In this document: one piece after another, positions 1 through 8,592 of the stretch | How the letters are laid out: every line of letters begins with the position of its first letter | How positions within the stretch are numbered: position 1 is the first letter of the stretch | Source of the DNA: Beduinella massiliensis | GTDB taxonomy: Bacteria; Bacillota; Clostridia; Christensenellales; Aristaeellaceae | Direction: 5' to 3' | Assembly: GCF_900199405.1 (NCBI RefSeq) | Contig: NZ_LT963430.1 | Coordinates: 310,001 to 374,000 of the forward strand | DNA length: 64,000 bases | Position numbers and translations under genes: made by a program | The notes under the pieces: model-generated | The model's database searches: none | What the model was told of the DNA's origin: nothing | The model's input: only the letters and a program-made list of their open reading frames with translations

Positions 1-2
1 TG

Positions 3-671
3 TTCGTCGAGGGCTACTGGCTGGGCAGCTATAAAGAGGCGTTCACGACCGTCGGCCGCTCCATCGTGAACACCTACGTGCTCAGCTTCATCTCCATCGT
101 GGCGATCGTCCTCATCGCGGTGCTCATCGCCTACGTGGTCGTGCGCAGGCGCAACGCGCTCAACAACTCGCTGGACGTCATCAGCATGTTCCCGGAGACC
201 GTCGCGGGCTCGGTGCTGGGCATCGCGCTCCTGATGACGTTCAGCCACAGGCCCCTGCTGCTCAGCGGCACGGCCTTCATCATGGTGCTCTCCTTCACGA
301 TCAGGCGTCTGCCCTACACGGTGCGCTCGTCCTCGGCGATTCTGCACCAGATCAGCCCCTCGATCGAGGAGGCGTCCATCAGCCTCGGCGCGTCGAACAT
401 GAAGACGTTCTTCAAGGTGACGGTGCCCATGATGATGCCCGGCGTCATCTCCGGCGCGATCCTCAGCTGGATTGCGATCATCACGGAGCTTTCGACCTCC
501 ATCATCCTGTACACGACGAACACCAAGACCATGACGCTGGAGATCTATTCGCAGATCATCCGGGGCAATGACGGCATCGCCTCGGCGATCTCCTCCATCC
601 TGACCTTTTCCACGGTCATCGCGCTTGCGGTCTTCTTCAAGGTCAGCGGCAAGAAGGACATCACCATGTGA
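3..671 (+). CDS. ABC transporter permease, C-terminal part (5' end outside window)
   Basis: Membrane permease subunit of a binding-protein-dependent importer. The reading frame is open from the window edge, so only the last 222 residues are present. Several hydrophobic segments alternate with short loops. The cytoplasmic EAA loop is clear (EEASISLGASN, then a VTVPMMMPG turn), which is the contact site for the ATPase. The spacing and the LILYTTNTKTMTLEIYSQI-like end recall the iron(III)/thiamine/phosphonate branch (FbpB, ThiP, PhnU) rather than the sugar permeases found elsewhere in this window. Substrate cannot be told from this fragment. No gene follows in the same operon within 160 bp, so it is probably the last gene of its operon. 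Confidence 0.85.
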   Translation, partial: FVEGYWLGSYKEAFTTVGRSIVNTYVLSFISIVAIVLIAVLIAYVVVRRRNALNNSLDVISMFPETVAGSVLGIALLMTFSHRPLLLSGTAFIMVLSFTIRRLPYTVRSSSAILHQISPSIEEASISLGASNMKTFFKVTVPMMMPGVISGAILSWIAIITELSTSIILYTTNTKTMTLEIYSQIIRGNDGIASAISSILTFSTVIALAVFFKVSGKKDITM

Positions 672-771
672 GGAAGCGGCAAAATCGCTTAGCACGCCCC
701 CGCCGCGCTTCGCCGCCCCGGGGGCGCGCGCGATAAAAAGCACAATCGTTCAAGAAAAACCGCGCTCATCG

Positions 772-780
772 TGCTATACT
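772..780 (+). promoter_or_regulatory. Possible extended -10 promoter for the DUF2000-like gene
   Basis: TGCTATACT has a TG one base upstream of a TATACT -10 hexamer. No convincing -35 lies 16-18 bp upstream. The ATG of the next gene is 54 bp downstream. Confidence 0.35.
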
Positions 781-833
781 GGCCCCATTCACGCAATCAC
801 GGGACCCATGCGGGCCGGAAGGGGACACGGATC

Positions 834-1247
834 ATGGACACACAGATGAAGTGCGCCGTCATCTTGAACGAATCGCTGCCGGTGGGCGTGCTCGCAAACG
901 CCGCGGCGATTTTGGGCATGACGCTGGGCACGCGCTTTGGGCAGCTCGTCGGGGAGGACGTCAAAGACGCGGACGGCGGCACGCACCCGGGCATCGTGAC
1001 GGTGCCGGTGCCCGCGCTGCGCGCGGACGCGAAGACCCTGGCCGCGATTTGGGAAAAGGCCTCGGCGGACGAGGCGGTCTTCGCCGTGGACTTTACGGAC
1101 GTGGCGCAGGGCTGCCGCGTCTACGGTGAGTACGTCGAGCGGATGGGCGCGGCGTCGCCGGCGTCGCTCGGCTTTCTGGGCATCGGGCTCGCGGGAGACG
1201 CAAAGCATGTGAACCGATTGACGGGCAATCTGCCGCTGCTGCGGTGA
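834..1247 (+). CDS. DUF2000-like small protein
   Basis: A 137-residue soluble protein of unknown function. It begins with a hydrophobic beta strand (KCAVILNESLPVGVLANAAA), has a central glycine-rich LGMTLGTRFGQLVGEDV and ends with FLGIGLAGDAKHVNRLTGNLPLLR. This pattern and length match the DUF2000 family, which folds like peptidyl-tRNA hydrolase II. The ATG at 834 is chosen because a GGAAGGGG site lies about 9 bp upstream; an in-frame ATG at 771 lies upstream of the putative -10 and has no ribosome site. The gene is monocistronic, closed by a strong hairpin terminator. Function not assigned. Confidence 0.75.
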   Translation: MDTQMKCAVILNESLPVGVLANAAAILGMTLGTRFGQLVGEDVKDADGGTHPGIVTVPVPALRADAKTLAAIWEKASADEAVFAVDFTDVAQGCRVYGEYVERMGAASPASLGFLGIGLAGDAKHVNRLTGNLPLLR

Positions 1248-1261
1248 AAAAACTGAATAGG

Positions 1262-1300
1262 GAGCGGACGAAAAAATTGACAATTTTCGTCCGCTCTTTA
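1262..1300 (+). terminator. Intrinsic terminator after the DUF2000-like gene
   Basis: A 13-bp perfect stem (1262-1274 with 1284-1296) has a 9-base loop and is followed by TTTATA. It separates this gene from the prfC promoter. Confidence 0.8.
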
Positions 1301-1337
1301 TATGCATTGTTTTTTGGCCGCCGCATGTGCAGAATAA

Positions 1338-1367
1338 TTGACGTGCCGCCCCGCTTCGGTGTATAAT
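1338..1367 (+). promoter_or_regulatory. Sigma-A type promoter of prfC-typA
   Basis: TTGACG at 1338-1343 and a perfect TATAAT at 1362-1367 are 18 bp apart. The predicted start point near 1374 lies about 30 bp before the prfC ATG. Confidence 0.75.
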
Positions 1368-1406
1368 AAACCGTTATATGCTGTAATAAAATCGGAGGAT
1401 AACGCT

Positions 1407-3014
1407 ATGCCGCAAAATGCCGTCCAAACGCAGCTCGAACAGGAAGTTCGCCGCCGAAGGACGTTTGCCATCATCTCTCACCCCGACGCCGGCAAGACCA
1501 CGCTGACGGAAAAACTGCTGCTCTACAGCGGCGCGATCCGCCAGGCGGGTTCCGTCAAGGCGCGCAAGGCCGAGCGCCACGCGACCAGCGACTGGATGGA
1601 AATCGAAAAGCAGCGCGGCATTTCCGTTACGTCGTCCGCAATGCAGTTTGAGTTCGACGGATTTCACATCAACATTCTGGATACGCCGGGCCACCAGGAC
1701 TTCTCGGAGGATACCTACCGCGTGCTCGTGGCCGCGGACAGCGCGGTCATGCTGATCGACGCCGCCAAGGGCGTCGAGGCGCAGACGATCAAGCTGTTCA
1801 AGGTCTGCCGCCTGCGGAACATCCCCATCTTTACCTTCGTCAACAAGATGGACCGCGCGGCCAAGGACCCCTTCGCCCTCATGGAGGAGATGGAGCAGGT
1901 GCTCGGCATCCGCGCCTGCCCGGTCAACTGGCCCATCGGCGTGGACGGCGACTTCAAGGGCGTATTCCACCGCGACACGAAGATGGTGGAGCTCTACGAG
2001 ACGGGCGACCACGGCAAGACGCGCGTGGAAAAGCAGGACATCGCCCTGGACGACCCGAAGCTGCCCGAGGTGCTGGGCAAGTCCTACTATGACCGGCTGA
2101 TGGACGAGATCGAGCTGCTGGACGTGGCAGGCGACGCGTTCGACCTGGAGAAGGTGCAGACGGGCGAGCTGACGCCCATGTTCTTCGGCTCCGCGATCAC
2201 CAACTTCGGCGTGGAGCCGTTCCTGGAACGGTTTTTGCAGTTCACGCCCCCGCCCTCCGCGCGCGAGAGCGATCAGGGCCCCATCGATCCCTGCGCCGAG
2301 GCGTTCACCGGCTTCATCTTCAAGATCCAGGCCAACATGAACCCCGCGCACCGCGACCGCCTGGCCTTCATGCGCATCTGCTCCGGCGTGTTTGAAAAGG
2401 GCATGACCGTGTGGCACTCGGGCACGAACAAGCAGATTCAGCTCAAGCAGCCCCAGCAGTTCATGGCGGACGAGCGCGAGGTGGTGCAAAGCGCCTATCC
2501 GGGCGACATCATCGGGCTGTTCGACCCCGGCATCTTCTCCCTGGGCGACACGCTTTCCACCGGGGCGCACGTCAAATACCCCGGCATCCCGGTGTTCGCG
2601 CCGGAATTCTTCGCGCGCGTGAGCAGCATCGACAGCCTGCGCCGCAAGCAGTTCGTCAAGGGCGTGATGCAGCTTTCGGAGGAGGGCGCGATTCAGACCT
2701 TCAAGCGCCCGGGTATCGGCTTTGAGGAGATCATCGTCGGCGTCGTCGGCGTGCTGCAGTTTGAGGTGCTGGAGCACCGGCTCAAGACCGAGTACAACGC
2801 CGAAATCCGCCGCGAACAGCTGAGCTACCGCTTCGTGCGCTGGGTCGTGAAGACGCCCAGGGCGTTGGACGCGCTCAAGCTCACCTCCACCACCTCCATC
2901 GCGCAGGACGCGCGCGAGCGCGACGTGCTGCTCTTTGAAAACGAGTGGTCTATCCGCTGGGCGCTGGAAAACAACGAAGGGCTTGAGCTCGCCGAAACCG
3001 CGGCGCGGGCGTAA
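1407..3014 (+). CDS. prfC: Peptide chain release factor 3
   Basis: Translational GTPase (535 aa) that recycles RF1/RF2 from the ribosome after peptide release. The G domain has the P-loop [10 protein letters not shown], the RF3-specific stretch after it ([14 protein letters not shown], then [16 protein letters not shown]), the G3 motif [12 protein letters not shown] and the G4 motif NKMD. Length fits RF3 (about 530 aa), clearly shorter than EF-G. The ATG at 1407 is preceded by a GGAGG site 8 bp upstream; an earlier in-frame ATG at 1338 falls inside the -35 box and is rejected. It is the first gene of a two-GTPase transcript with typA 31 bp downstream. Confidence 0.96.
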   Translation: MPQNAVQTQLEQEVRRRRTFAIISHPDAGKTTLTEKLLLYSGAIRQAGSVKARKAERHATSDWMEIEKQRGISVTSSAMQFEFDGFHINILDTPGHQDFSEDTYRVLVAADSAVMLIDAAKGVEAQTIKLFKVCRLRNIPIFTFVNKMDRAAKDPFALMEEMEQVLGIRACPVNWPIGVDGDFKGVFHRDTKMVELYETGDHGKTRVEKQDIALDDPKLPEVLGKSYYDRLMDEIELLDVAGDAFDLEKVQTGELTPMFFGSAITNFGVEPFLERFLQFTPPPSARESDQGPIDPCAEAFTGFIFKIQANMNPAHRDRLAFMRICSGVFEKGMTVWHSGTNKQIQLKQPQQFMADEREVVQSAYPGDIIGLFDPGIFSLGDTLSTGAHVKYPGIPVFAPEFFARVSSIDSLRRKQFVKGVMQLSEEGAIQTFKRPGIGFEEIIVGVVGVLQFEVLEHRLKTEYNAEIRREQLSYRFVRWVVKTPRALDALKLTSTTSIAQDARERDVLLFENEWSIRWALENNEGLELAETAARA

Positions 3015-3045
3015 CCCCCGAACGACAGGAAAGAGGGAATTACAT

Positions 3046-4884
3046 TTGGAAATAACCCGTGAAAATATTCGCAACATCGCCATCATCGCGCACGTAGACC
3101 ACGGCAAGACGACGCTGGTGGACGAGATGCTCAAGCAGGGCGGCGTGTTCCGCGAGAACCAGCAGGTCGCGGACCGCGTGATGGACTCCAACGACATCGA
3201 GCGCGAGCGCGGCATCACGATCCTGGCGAAGAACACCGCCGTGCACTACAAGGACGTGAAGATCAACGTCGTGGATACCCCCGGCCACGCCGACTTCGGC
3301 GGCGAGGTGGAGCGCGTGCTCAAGATGGTGGACGGCGTGCTGCTGCTCGTCGATTCCTTTGAGGGCCCGATGCCCCAGACGCGCTTCGTGCTCAAGAAGG
3401 CGCTGGATTTGAAGCTGCCGGTCATCATCGTCATCAACAAGGTGGACCGTCCGGACGCGCGCTGCGACGAGGTGGAGGGCGAGATCCTCGACCTGCTGAT
3501 CGACCTGGAGGCGGACGAGAGCCAGCTCGACAACCCCATCGTCTACGCGTCCGCGCGCCAGGGCACCGCGACGCTCGACCTTTCCGAGCCGGGCACGGAC
3601 CTGCGCCCGCTCTTCGAGTCGATTCTGAAGTACATCCCCGCGCCCGTGGGCGATCCCGACGGCGCGGCGCAGGTGCTCGTTTCGACCATCGACTACAACG
3701 ACTACGTGGGCCGCATCGGCGTGGGCCGCATCGGCCGCGGCACGCTAAAGAGCGGCATGATGGCCGTGCGCGTCATCCACGGCGAGGAAAAGGCGTCCGC
3801 GCCGCTTCGCCTCTCCGGGCTGTTCTGCTTCGACGGCCTCAAGCGCGCGCCCGTCGAGCAGGCGAGCATGGGCGACATCGTGGCCATCACGGGCATTGAG
3901 GACATCATGATCGGCGACACGATCTGCGACCCGGCCTGCCCGGAGGGCCTGCCCTTCGTCAAGATCGAGGAGCCGACCGTGCAGATGACCTTCTCCGTCA
4001 ACGACAGCCCGTTCGCGGGCCGCGAGGGCCAGTACGTCACCAGCCGCCACCTGCGCGCGCGCCTGATGCGCGAGCTGCAAACCGACGTCTCCCTGCGCGT
4101 GGAGGAGACCGAATCGCCGGACGCCTTTAAGGTTTCGGGCCGCGGCGAGCTGCACCTGTCCGTGCTCATCGAGAACATGCGCCGCCAGGGCTACGAGTTT
4201 CAGGTCTCCAAGCCGGAGGTGCTCTTCCACTACGACGAGGAGGGCAACCAGCTGGAGCCCGTGGAGAAGATGGTGGCCGACGTGCCCGCCGCCTACGCGG
4301 GCGCGGTCATCGAGAAGCTGGGCCGCCGCCGCGGCGTGCTGGAGCACATGAGCGGAAGCGACCGCGTGCGCCTGGAGTTTTCCGTTCCGTCGCGCGGGCT
4401 GTTTGGCTACCGCTCCGAGTTCATGACCGACACGCGCGGCGAGGGCATCATGAGCTCCGTGTTCGATCACTACGAGCCCTACAAGGGCGAGATTCCGCAC
4501 CGCACGCAGGGCGCGCTGGTCTCCTTTGAGACGGGCGAGGCGGTCATGTACGGCCTGTTCTACGCGCAGGACCGCGGCACGCTCTTTTACGGGCCGGGCA
4601 CGCAGGTGTACACCGGCATGATCGTCGGCCAGAACGCGCGCCAGGGCGACATCGACGTGAACGTCTGCAAGAAAAAGCACCTCACCTCCATCCGCAACGC
4701 GGCGGGCGCGGAGGAAGCGATGAAGCTGACCTCCATGCGCACGCTCTCGCTGGAGGAGTGCCTGGAGTTCATCGACGACGACGAGCTGCTGGAGGTCACC
4801 CCCAAGAACCTGCGCATGCGCAAGCGCGTGCTCGCCACCGAGATGCGCAAGAAGCTCGATTCCAAGAAGCGCCAGCAGGCGTAA
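3046..4884 (+). CDS. typA: Ribosome-associated GTPase TypA/BipA
   Basis: GTPase (612 aa) that binds the 70S ribosome and supports ribosome assembly and stress adaptation. P-loop [16 protein letters not shown]2/G3 region [16 protein letters not shown] and [16 protein letters not shown]4 NKVDRPDAR, then the EF-G-like domains III and V and the BipA-specific C-terminal domain ([25 protein letters not shown]). The start is a TTG at 3046, with AAAGAGGG about 9 bp upstream and the expected N-terminus [15 protein letters not shown]. Upstream in-frame ATG codons lie inside prfC and would add a non-homologous tail. Cotranscribed with prfC and followed by a terminator. Confidence 0.95.
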   Translation: MEITRENIRNIAIIAHVDHGKTTLVDEMLKQGGVFRENQQVADRVMDSNDIERERGITILAKNTAVHYKDVKINVVDTPGHADFGGEVERVLKMVDGVLLLVDSFEGPMPQTRFVLKKALDLKLPVIIVINKVDRPDARCDEVEGEILDLLIDLEADESQLDNPIVYASARQGTATLDLSEPGTDLRPLFESILKYIPAPVGDPDGAAQVLVSTIDYNDYVGRIGVGRIGRGTLKSGMMAVRVIHGEEKASAPLRLSGLFCFDGLKRAPVEQASMGDIVAITGIEDIMIGDTICDPACPEGLPFVKIEEPTVQMTFSVNDSPFAGREGQYVTSRHLRARLMRELQTDVSLRVEETESPDAFKVSGRGELHLSVLIENMRRQGYEFQVSKPEVLFHYDEEGNQLEPVEKMVADVPAAYAGAVIEKLGRRRGVLEHMSGSDRVRLEFSVPSRGLFGYRSEFMTDTRGEGIMSSVFDHYEPYKGEIPHRTQGALVSFETGEAVMYGLFYAQDRGTLFYGPGTQVYTGMIVGQNARQGDIDVNVCKKKHLTSIRNAAGAEEAMKLTSMRTLSLEECLEFIDDDELLEVTPKNLRMRKRVLATEMRKKLDSKKRQQA

Positions 4885-4895
4885 ACCCCAAGCAA

Positions 4896-4932
4896 AGACC
4901 GGCGCGCGGCAGCTTCTGCCGCGCGCCGGTCT
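4896..4932. terminator. Hairpin between convergent typA and small minus-strand gene
   Basis: A perfect 17-bp GC-rich stem (4896-4912 with 4916-4932) has a 3-base loop. T-richness after it is weak on both strands, but its position between convergent genes fits a bidirectional terminator. Confidence 0.7.
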
Positions 4933-4945
4933 GGTTTGGGAGAAC

Positions 4946-5221
4946 TTACAGGAAGTCTTCGCCCGCTATGGCCTCCATCGCCAGGCGCATGCCCAGCCGA
5001 AAGCCGCAGGCGAAGGCGTCGCAGCGGGCGATGCCGTTCGCCTCGTCCTCCGCGTCCACGTACTTTTCAAAGGTTTCGCGCTGCGAGTCGGTGAGGGTGG
5101 GCAGCAGCTTTTCGCTGCTGCGGCTGCCGCAGGCGACCGCCTCCATGTAGGCGGAATCGGGCGCATACGCGCGGGCGTTGGGCCGGATGTTGCCGTAGTA
5201 GAGCTCTTCCAGAAGCCGCAT
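4946..5221 (-). CDS. Small uncharacterised protein (DUF6809-like)
   Basis: A 91-residue protein beginning MRLLEELYYGNIRPNARAY and ending LAMEAIAGEDFL. The start LLEELYYGNIRPN is, from memory, typical of a small uncharacterised family frequent in Clostridia (DUF6809); I could not verify this. The rest looks helical, with a conserved-looking EKYVDAEDEANGIARCDAF segment and a final GFRLGMRLAMEA helix. The ATG at 5221 has AAAGGACG about 7 bp upstream, which rules out the longer open frame to 5437. Transcribed towards typA. No function can be assigned. Confidence 0.7.
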   Translation of the reverse strand: MRLLEELYYGNIRPNARAYAPDSAYMEAVACGSRSSEKLLPTLTDSQRETFEKYVDAEDEANGIARCDAFACGFRLGMRLAMEAIAGEDFL

Positions 5222-5508
5222 TTTGCATCGTCCTTTCGATTTGCCGCCCGGCGCGGCTTGAACGGGGGTGCGGCGCATGGTATAATATTTACGCTGGGCG
5301 ATCCATTCTTTCGCGCCGATCCCTTTCTCATTTTGTTTGGGTGCCCCGAACGAGATCGCTGGCCGGTTTAACTGTAAGGGGCTTCGGGTAGTCAGCGACT
5401 TAGCCAGCCATCCTGCCGGTACGGAGTAGCCTTTCACAGAACTTTCTTCTGACAGTGTGATGGGGCAGTTATGTTCTGCCAGATTCCCTTTGGTATTTAG
5501 AATGATAC

Positions 5509-5564
5509 ACTATTAACAGTACAATGACAATGGGCATTTTGGACAAAAATGTACTATTGACAGT
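5509..5564 (+). repeat. Two direct 12-mers ACTATT(A/G)ACAGT
   Basis: ACTATTAACAGT at 5509-5520 recurs as ACTATTGACAGT at 5553-5564 (11 of 12 identical, 44 bp apart). The second copy contains the -35 box of the next gene. A third, inverted, partial copy lies at 5580-5587. This arrangement fits repressor half-sites. Confidence 0.65.
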
Positions 5565-5591
5565 GTATGATTTACACGATTAATAGTACAT
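5549..5591. promoter_or_regulatory. Nested dyad operator over a promoter
   Basis: Outer arms ATGTACTATT (5549-5558) and AATAGTACAT (5582-5591) are perfect inverted repeats. Inner arms GTGTA (5563-5567) and TACAC (5573-5577) are also perfect. Both share the same centre at 5570. The dyad covers a TTGACA (5557-5562), a 17-bp spacer and TTAATA (5580-5585), so a protein bound here would block RNA polymerase. Confidence 0.75.
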
Positions 5592-5603
5592 GCGGGTGAT
5601 TAT

Positions 5604-5816
5604 ATGGCGATATCAGAGGCGAGAAAACGGGCAAATGCTAAATATGATGCAAAACATTTTAAGACGCTCGGACTACGTGTCAAAATAGAGGTGGCGGAGA
5701 CAATAACGCATCATGCGCAGCAACACGGCGAGACGGTCAACGCGTTTTTATTTCGTGCCGCGCGCGAACAAATGCGGCGCGACAACGAGGCCGCGCCGAA
5801 TCAGGCGGATGAATAG
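5604..5816 (+). CDS. Arc/CopG-like ribbon-helix-helix DNA-binding protein
   Basis: A 70-residue basic protein. After a lysine-rich start (RKRANAKYDAKHF) comes a predicted beta strand TLGLRVKIEVAE and two helices (ETITHHAQQHGETVNAFLFRAAREQMRRD), the layout of ribbon-helix-helix repressors, which bind operator dyads as dimers through the N-terminal strand. The sequence type recalls small Arc-like proteins of Firmicutes plasmids, mobile elements and chromosomes. The ATG is preceded only by a weak GGGTGA. The promoter carries the nested dyad at 5549-5591, so negative autoregulation is likely. No toxin gene lies next to it. Codon use is less GC-biased than that of its neighbours, a mild sign of transfer. 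Confidence 0.75.
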   Translation: MAISEARKRANAKYDAKHFKTLGLRVKIEVAETITHHAQQHGETVNAFLFRAAREQMRRDNEAAPNQADE

Positions 5817-5825
5817 GATGGACAG

Positions 5826-5862
5826 CCAAGAGGTAACCGCTTGACAGGTGGCTGCCTCTTGG
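5826..5862 (+). terminator. Hairpin after the ribbon-helix-helix gene
   Basis: CCAAGAGG (5826-5833) pairs with CCTCTTGG (5855-5862) around a 21-base loop; a T-run (CCTATTTTTG) follows about 10 bases later. The loop is long, so strength is uncertain. Confidence 0.5.
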
Positions 5863-5909
5863 TTCGTATACCTATTTTTGACGCGGCTATCTACAAGTCA
5901 GACGAAAAA

Positions 5910-5955
5910 GGCGCGCCACAGGAGGAAAATTCCTGCGGCGCGCCCGATTTTTTGC
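5910..5955. terminator. Bidirectional terminator between convergent genes
   Basis: GGCGCGCC and GGCGCGCC arms, extended by CAGGA/TCCTG, fold around a short loop at 5910-5944. TTTTTTG follows on the plus strand and a T-run (complement of GAAAAAG) on the minus strand. It ends the minus-strand operon after the 842-aa gene. Confidence 0.8.
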
Positions 5956-5980
5956 TTGGCCCAAATACACGACCGGCAGC

Positions 5981-8509
5981 TTACTCGCTGCAGGGATACG
6001 ACCACTGGGTCACGGTAAAGCCGGGGCAGGTGTACGCAAACCGGCCGCTGCCGTAACGGGAATGCAGGTAGGGGCTGTCCGCCATGGCGTCCGGGATGGG
6101 CACCTCCTGCCGGTCGATGGTGAAGCCCTCGGCCAGGCCGAACTCCATCAGCCCGCTGCCCGGCGAATCGAAGTGGAAGGCGGAGCCGTCCTGCCAGATT
6201 GGGGCCGACAGCAGCCGCTCCATGAACGCCTCGAAGCCGCCGTCCTCGTCCCGGCTGCCGCATTCCGCGAGCCAGACCACCTCGTTGCCGTCGCAGATCA
6301 GCTCGCGGCCCGCGTAGGGTCCCTCCGCGCGGAAGGCGTGCGGGGCGCTGGAGTAGATGCCCACGTAGCCGTCGCCGGAGCGGCCGAAGGTCCAGCCGCC
6401 GCGCGACGCGACCTCGTCGAACTTGCGGGCGTCGAAGTGGCAGTGCGTCATCCAGATGTCGTTGTCCTTCACGTCGTGCCAGATGACGGCGAGGGTGCGC
6501 TTGCCCATCAGCACGCGCGGCAGGAACGCCTGCCCCGCCCAGTAGTCCGGGCGCAGGCCGCTGCCCTCGGCCACGTTGTTGGGCGCGGAAAAGCAGATCG
6601 AGATGTCGTTTCTCAGCACGATCAGCGCGGAGATGAAGTGCATGTCGCACATGCCGACGTTGTGGTCGCGCGCGCCGCCGATCATGTAGTCCTTCGTGCG
6701 GCGGATGGTGAAGTCGGCGTTGTGCTTGTCGAAGTGCATGATGCCCTGCTTGTAGGTAAAGGTCGCGGGGGTGAAGTTTTCCGCGAGCTCGCAGAGGCCG
6801 CGCGGGGGCACGTAGTAGCTGAAGGCGAGCTCCGCGTGGGTCATTTCCCGGTTGAACGGCGCGTTGCCGAAGAGCATCCAGAAGATGCCGCTGATGCGGG
6901 TGGTCCTGCCGGTGCGCAGCAGCATGTTGTAGCTGCGCCCGCGCGGCGTCGCCATCACGCCGTCAAACGAGCTGACCGCGAAGATGTAGGTCATGAAGTC
7001 CAGCAGGATGTTCACCATGTTGCGCAGCGGGTACTCCTCCATGGGGAGCACCTCGCGCAGGACGAGCAGGGCGGAGAGCGTGACGGGCAGGTAGCTGTCG
7101 GAAAGCGGCTCGTCGAAGCCCACGCGGCAGCGCTGGTTGAGCCATTCCACCAGGTGCATGCGCCCCTTCAGGGAGTGGTACATGCCGTTCTGCCCGCAGT
7201 TGGTGAACAGGTCGGTGGGGTAGAGCAGGCCGGCCAGGTACTCGCACACATGAAAGCCGATTCGGTGGTTCTCGGAGCAGTAGAACATGGACGAGGGGCC
7301 GGGCTCGTCCACCCAGTAGCGGAAGCCCAGGGCCGCCTTGCGCACCTTTTCGTGGATGCGCTCGTCGAGCAGACGCGCGCCGCTGTCCTCCCAGATCATC
7401 CAAAGGAGCGGCAGCAGCTCGAAGTCCGCGCAGTCCGCGCGGCGCTCGATCTTGTCGCACATCCGCTCGATGCGGGCTAGGTCGATCTCGGCGCAGCGGC
7501 CCAGGCGGTAAAGCGCCAGAGGATCGCCCTCCTCCGCGAGCAGCTCCAGCATCCGCTGGCGGCGCTCCGGGAGACGGTCGTAGCCAGGCGCGGGCGAAAT
7601 CATCTCCACCCGGGTGAAGGAGAGGGAGCGGCCGGTGAGCGGCGTTCCGTCCAGGAGCCGCCACGAGAGCTCCACGCGGTACTTCCCGGCGGGCAGCGCG
7701 GCGGGGAGGGGCGTATCGCTCTTTTCGACCGAATCGAGGCGCAGCACCTCGGCGTCCCTGCCGTCGTATACGCAGGCGGAGACCCGGCAGTGGCGAAGCG
7801 GCAGGCGGCCGACGTGCAGCACGGGCGCTTCGCCCAGCGTGTAGCAGTCGTCCTCCATGTGCGTCTCCATCTGGCTGCGGGCGATCTCCTCGCGGATTTC
7901 TTCCGGCATGTTCAGCGGCACCAGCGCGCGGAGCGGCGCCTCGCTCTCGAGCAGCTCCATGCTGAACGAGATGCCGGTGCCGCGGCCGACGTGGCCGGTG
8001 AGCGCGGTAAAGGCGTTGCGGCCGGGCGTCAGGTGGAGGCATACCGTCTCGTAGTTGGGCTTGGCTACGTGCTCGAACACGTAGGTGCGTTCGCGCTGCC
8101 TGTGCGCGTAATCGCGGTTGTCGAACGCGAGCGCGCCGTCCAGAAGCACCGCGAGGCGTCCGGCGCAGATGCGCAGCGTGACGTCCTGCTCGCGCTCGCT
8201 TTCCAGCTCCACGTAGATGGGCATCAGGGCCAGCTTCTCCATGATGTAGTAATGCCCGTCCGCGTAGCGCGGGGAGGGATCGGTGCAGAGCGTCCAGCGC
8301 CCCTCCATGCCGCAGAGGGTAAAGGCGTCGAACTCGCGGAACGTTCTGCCCCGCAGCTCCCCGATCGCCTGATCCATCGTCTCTTCCACGTACTGCACCG
8401 TCGCGGCGTTCGTGCGCTCGCCGGGGTAGTCCTTTTCCAGCACGCCCGCCACCATGAAGGGGCGGATGGACTTGCCCGGCGCGAGCTCCTGCGCAAAAAG
8501 CTTATTCAT
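5981..8509 (-). CDS. 842-aa protein of unknown function, sugar-transporter linked
   Basis: A large protein with no signal peptide. I do not recognise a specific family. Residues 1-200 look like a beta-rich domain, with Trp/Tyr-rich strands (GRWTLCTDPSPRYADGHYYI) and strand-loop patterns as in carbohydrate-binding or lyase N-domains. Residues about 320-560 are helical (LLEWLWMIWED-like segments, HEKVRKAALGFRYWVDEPG, FYCSENHRIGFHVCEYLAG), as in alpha/alpha toroids of polysaccharide lyases and GH-type enzymes. The C-terminal third is again beta-rich (GRSYNMLLRTGRTTRISG, RDHNVGMCDMHFISALI). The ENHRIGFH segment has His and Glu residues that could be catalytic. It starts at ATG 8509 behind GAGGAA, as last gene of the transporter operon, suggesting a cytoplasmic hydrolase or lyase for the imported glycan. 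This is an inference. Confidence 0.6.
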   Translation of the reverse strand: MNKLFAQELAPGKSIRPFMVAGVLEKDYPGERTNAATVQYVEETMDQAIGELRGRTFREFDAFTLCGMEGRWTLCTDPSPRYADGHYYIMEKLALMPIYVELESEREQDVTLRICAGRLAVLLDGALAFDNRDYAHRQRERTYVFEHVAKPNYETVCLHLTPGRNAFTALTGHVGRGTGISFSMELLESEAPLRALVPLNMPEEIREEIARSQMETHMEDDCYTLGEAPVLHVGRLPLRHCRVSACVYDGRDAEVLRLDSVEKSDTPLPAALPAGKYRVELSWRLLDGTPLTGRSLSFTRVEMISPAPGYDRLPERRQRMLELLAEEGDPLALYRLGRCAEIDLARIERMCDKIERRADCADFELLPLLWMIWEDSGARLLDERIHEKVRKAALGFRYWVDEPGPSSMFYCSENHRIGFHVCEYLAGLLYPTDLFTNCGQNGMYHSLKGRMHLVEWLNQRCRVGFDEPLSDSYLPVTLSALLVLREVLPMEEYPLRNMVNILLDFMTYIFAVSSFDGVMATPRGRSYNMLLRTGRTTRISGIFWMLFGNAPFNREMTHAELAFSYYVPPRGLCELAENFTPATFTYKQGIMHFDKHNADFTIRRTKDYMIGGARDHNVGMCDMHFISALIVLRNDISICFSAPNNVAEGSGLRPDYWAGQAFLPRVLMGKRTLAVIWHDVKDNDIWMTHCHFDARKFDEVASRGGWTFGRSGDGYVGIYSSAPHAFRAEGPYAGRELICDGNEVVWLAECGSRDEDGGFEAFMERLLSAPIWQDGSAFHFDSPGSGLMEFGLAEGFTIDRQEVPIPDAMADSPYLHSRYGSGRFAYTCPGFTVTQWSYPCSE

Positions 8510-8544
8510 GGCTTATTCCTCACTTTATCGACTGAAAATCCGGG

Positions 8545-8578
8545 AAAAATGCCGCCCCACGGCAGCGCGGGGCGGCAT
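8545..8578 (-). terminator. Terminator-like hairpin between binding protein and 842-aa gene
   Basis: On the minus strand, a perfect 10-bp stem (8578-8569 with 8558-8549) is followed by a run of five T. It lies directly after the solute-binding-protein stop and before the next gene of the same operon, so it should lower downstream expression or protect the upstream mRNA end. Confidence 0.8.
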
Positions 8579-8592
8579 CGCCTCAGGGGAAA

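Larger units (their letters stand above)
5222..5603. other. Gene-free, AT-richer stretch with repeats
   Basis: There is no credible gene in these 382 bases. The left part carries the upstream region of the small minus-strand gene. The middle (about 5300-5500) shows no feature I recognise and is visibly less GC-rich than its surroundings. The right end holds the iteron-like repeats and the dyad around the promoter of the ribbon-helix-helix gene. It may be a remnant of an integrated element, but no transposase or attachment site is visible. Confidence 0.5.

Noticed and set aside
695-726. GC-rich hairpin CGCCCCC/GGGGGCG after the first permease
   Set aside because: Short stem, no T-run; chance pairing is likely in such GC-rich sequence.
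1277-1282. TTGACA near the end of the DUF2000-like gene
   Set aside because: It lies in the loop of the terminator hairpin and lacks a good -10; the prfC promoter at 1338-1367 is better.
1374-3236. A 620-codon minus-strand frame across prfC
   Set aside because: prfC is unmistakable on the plus strand; this frame is its shadow.
5841-6056. A 71-codon plus-strand frame
   Set aside because: It spans a bidirectional terminator and the 3' end of the 842-aa gene, without a ribosome site.
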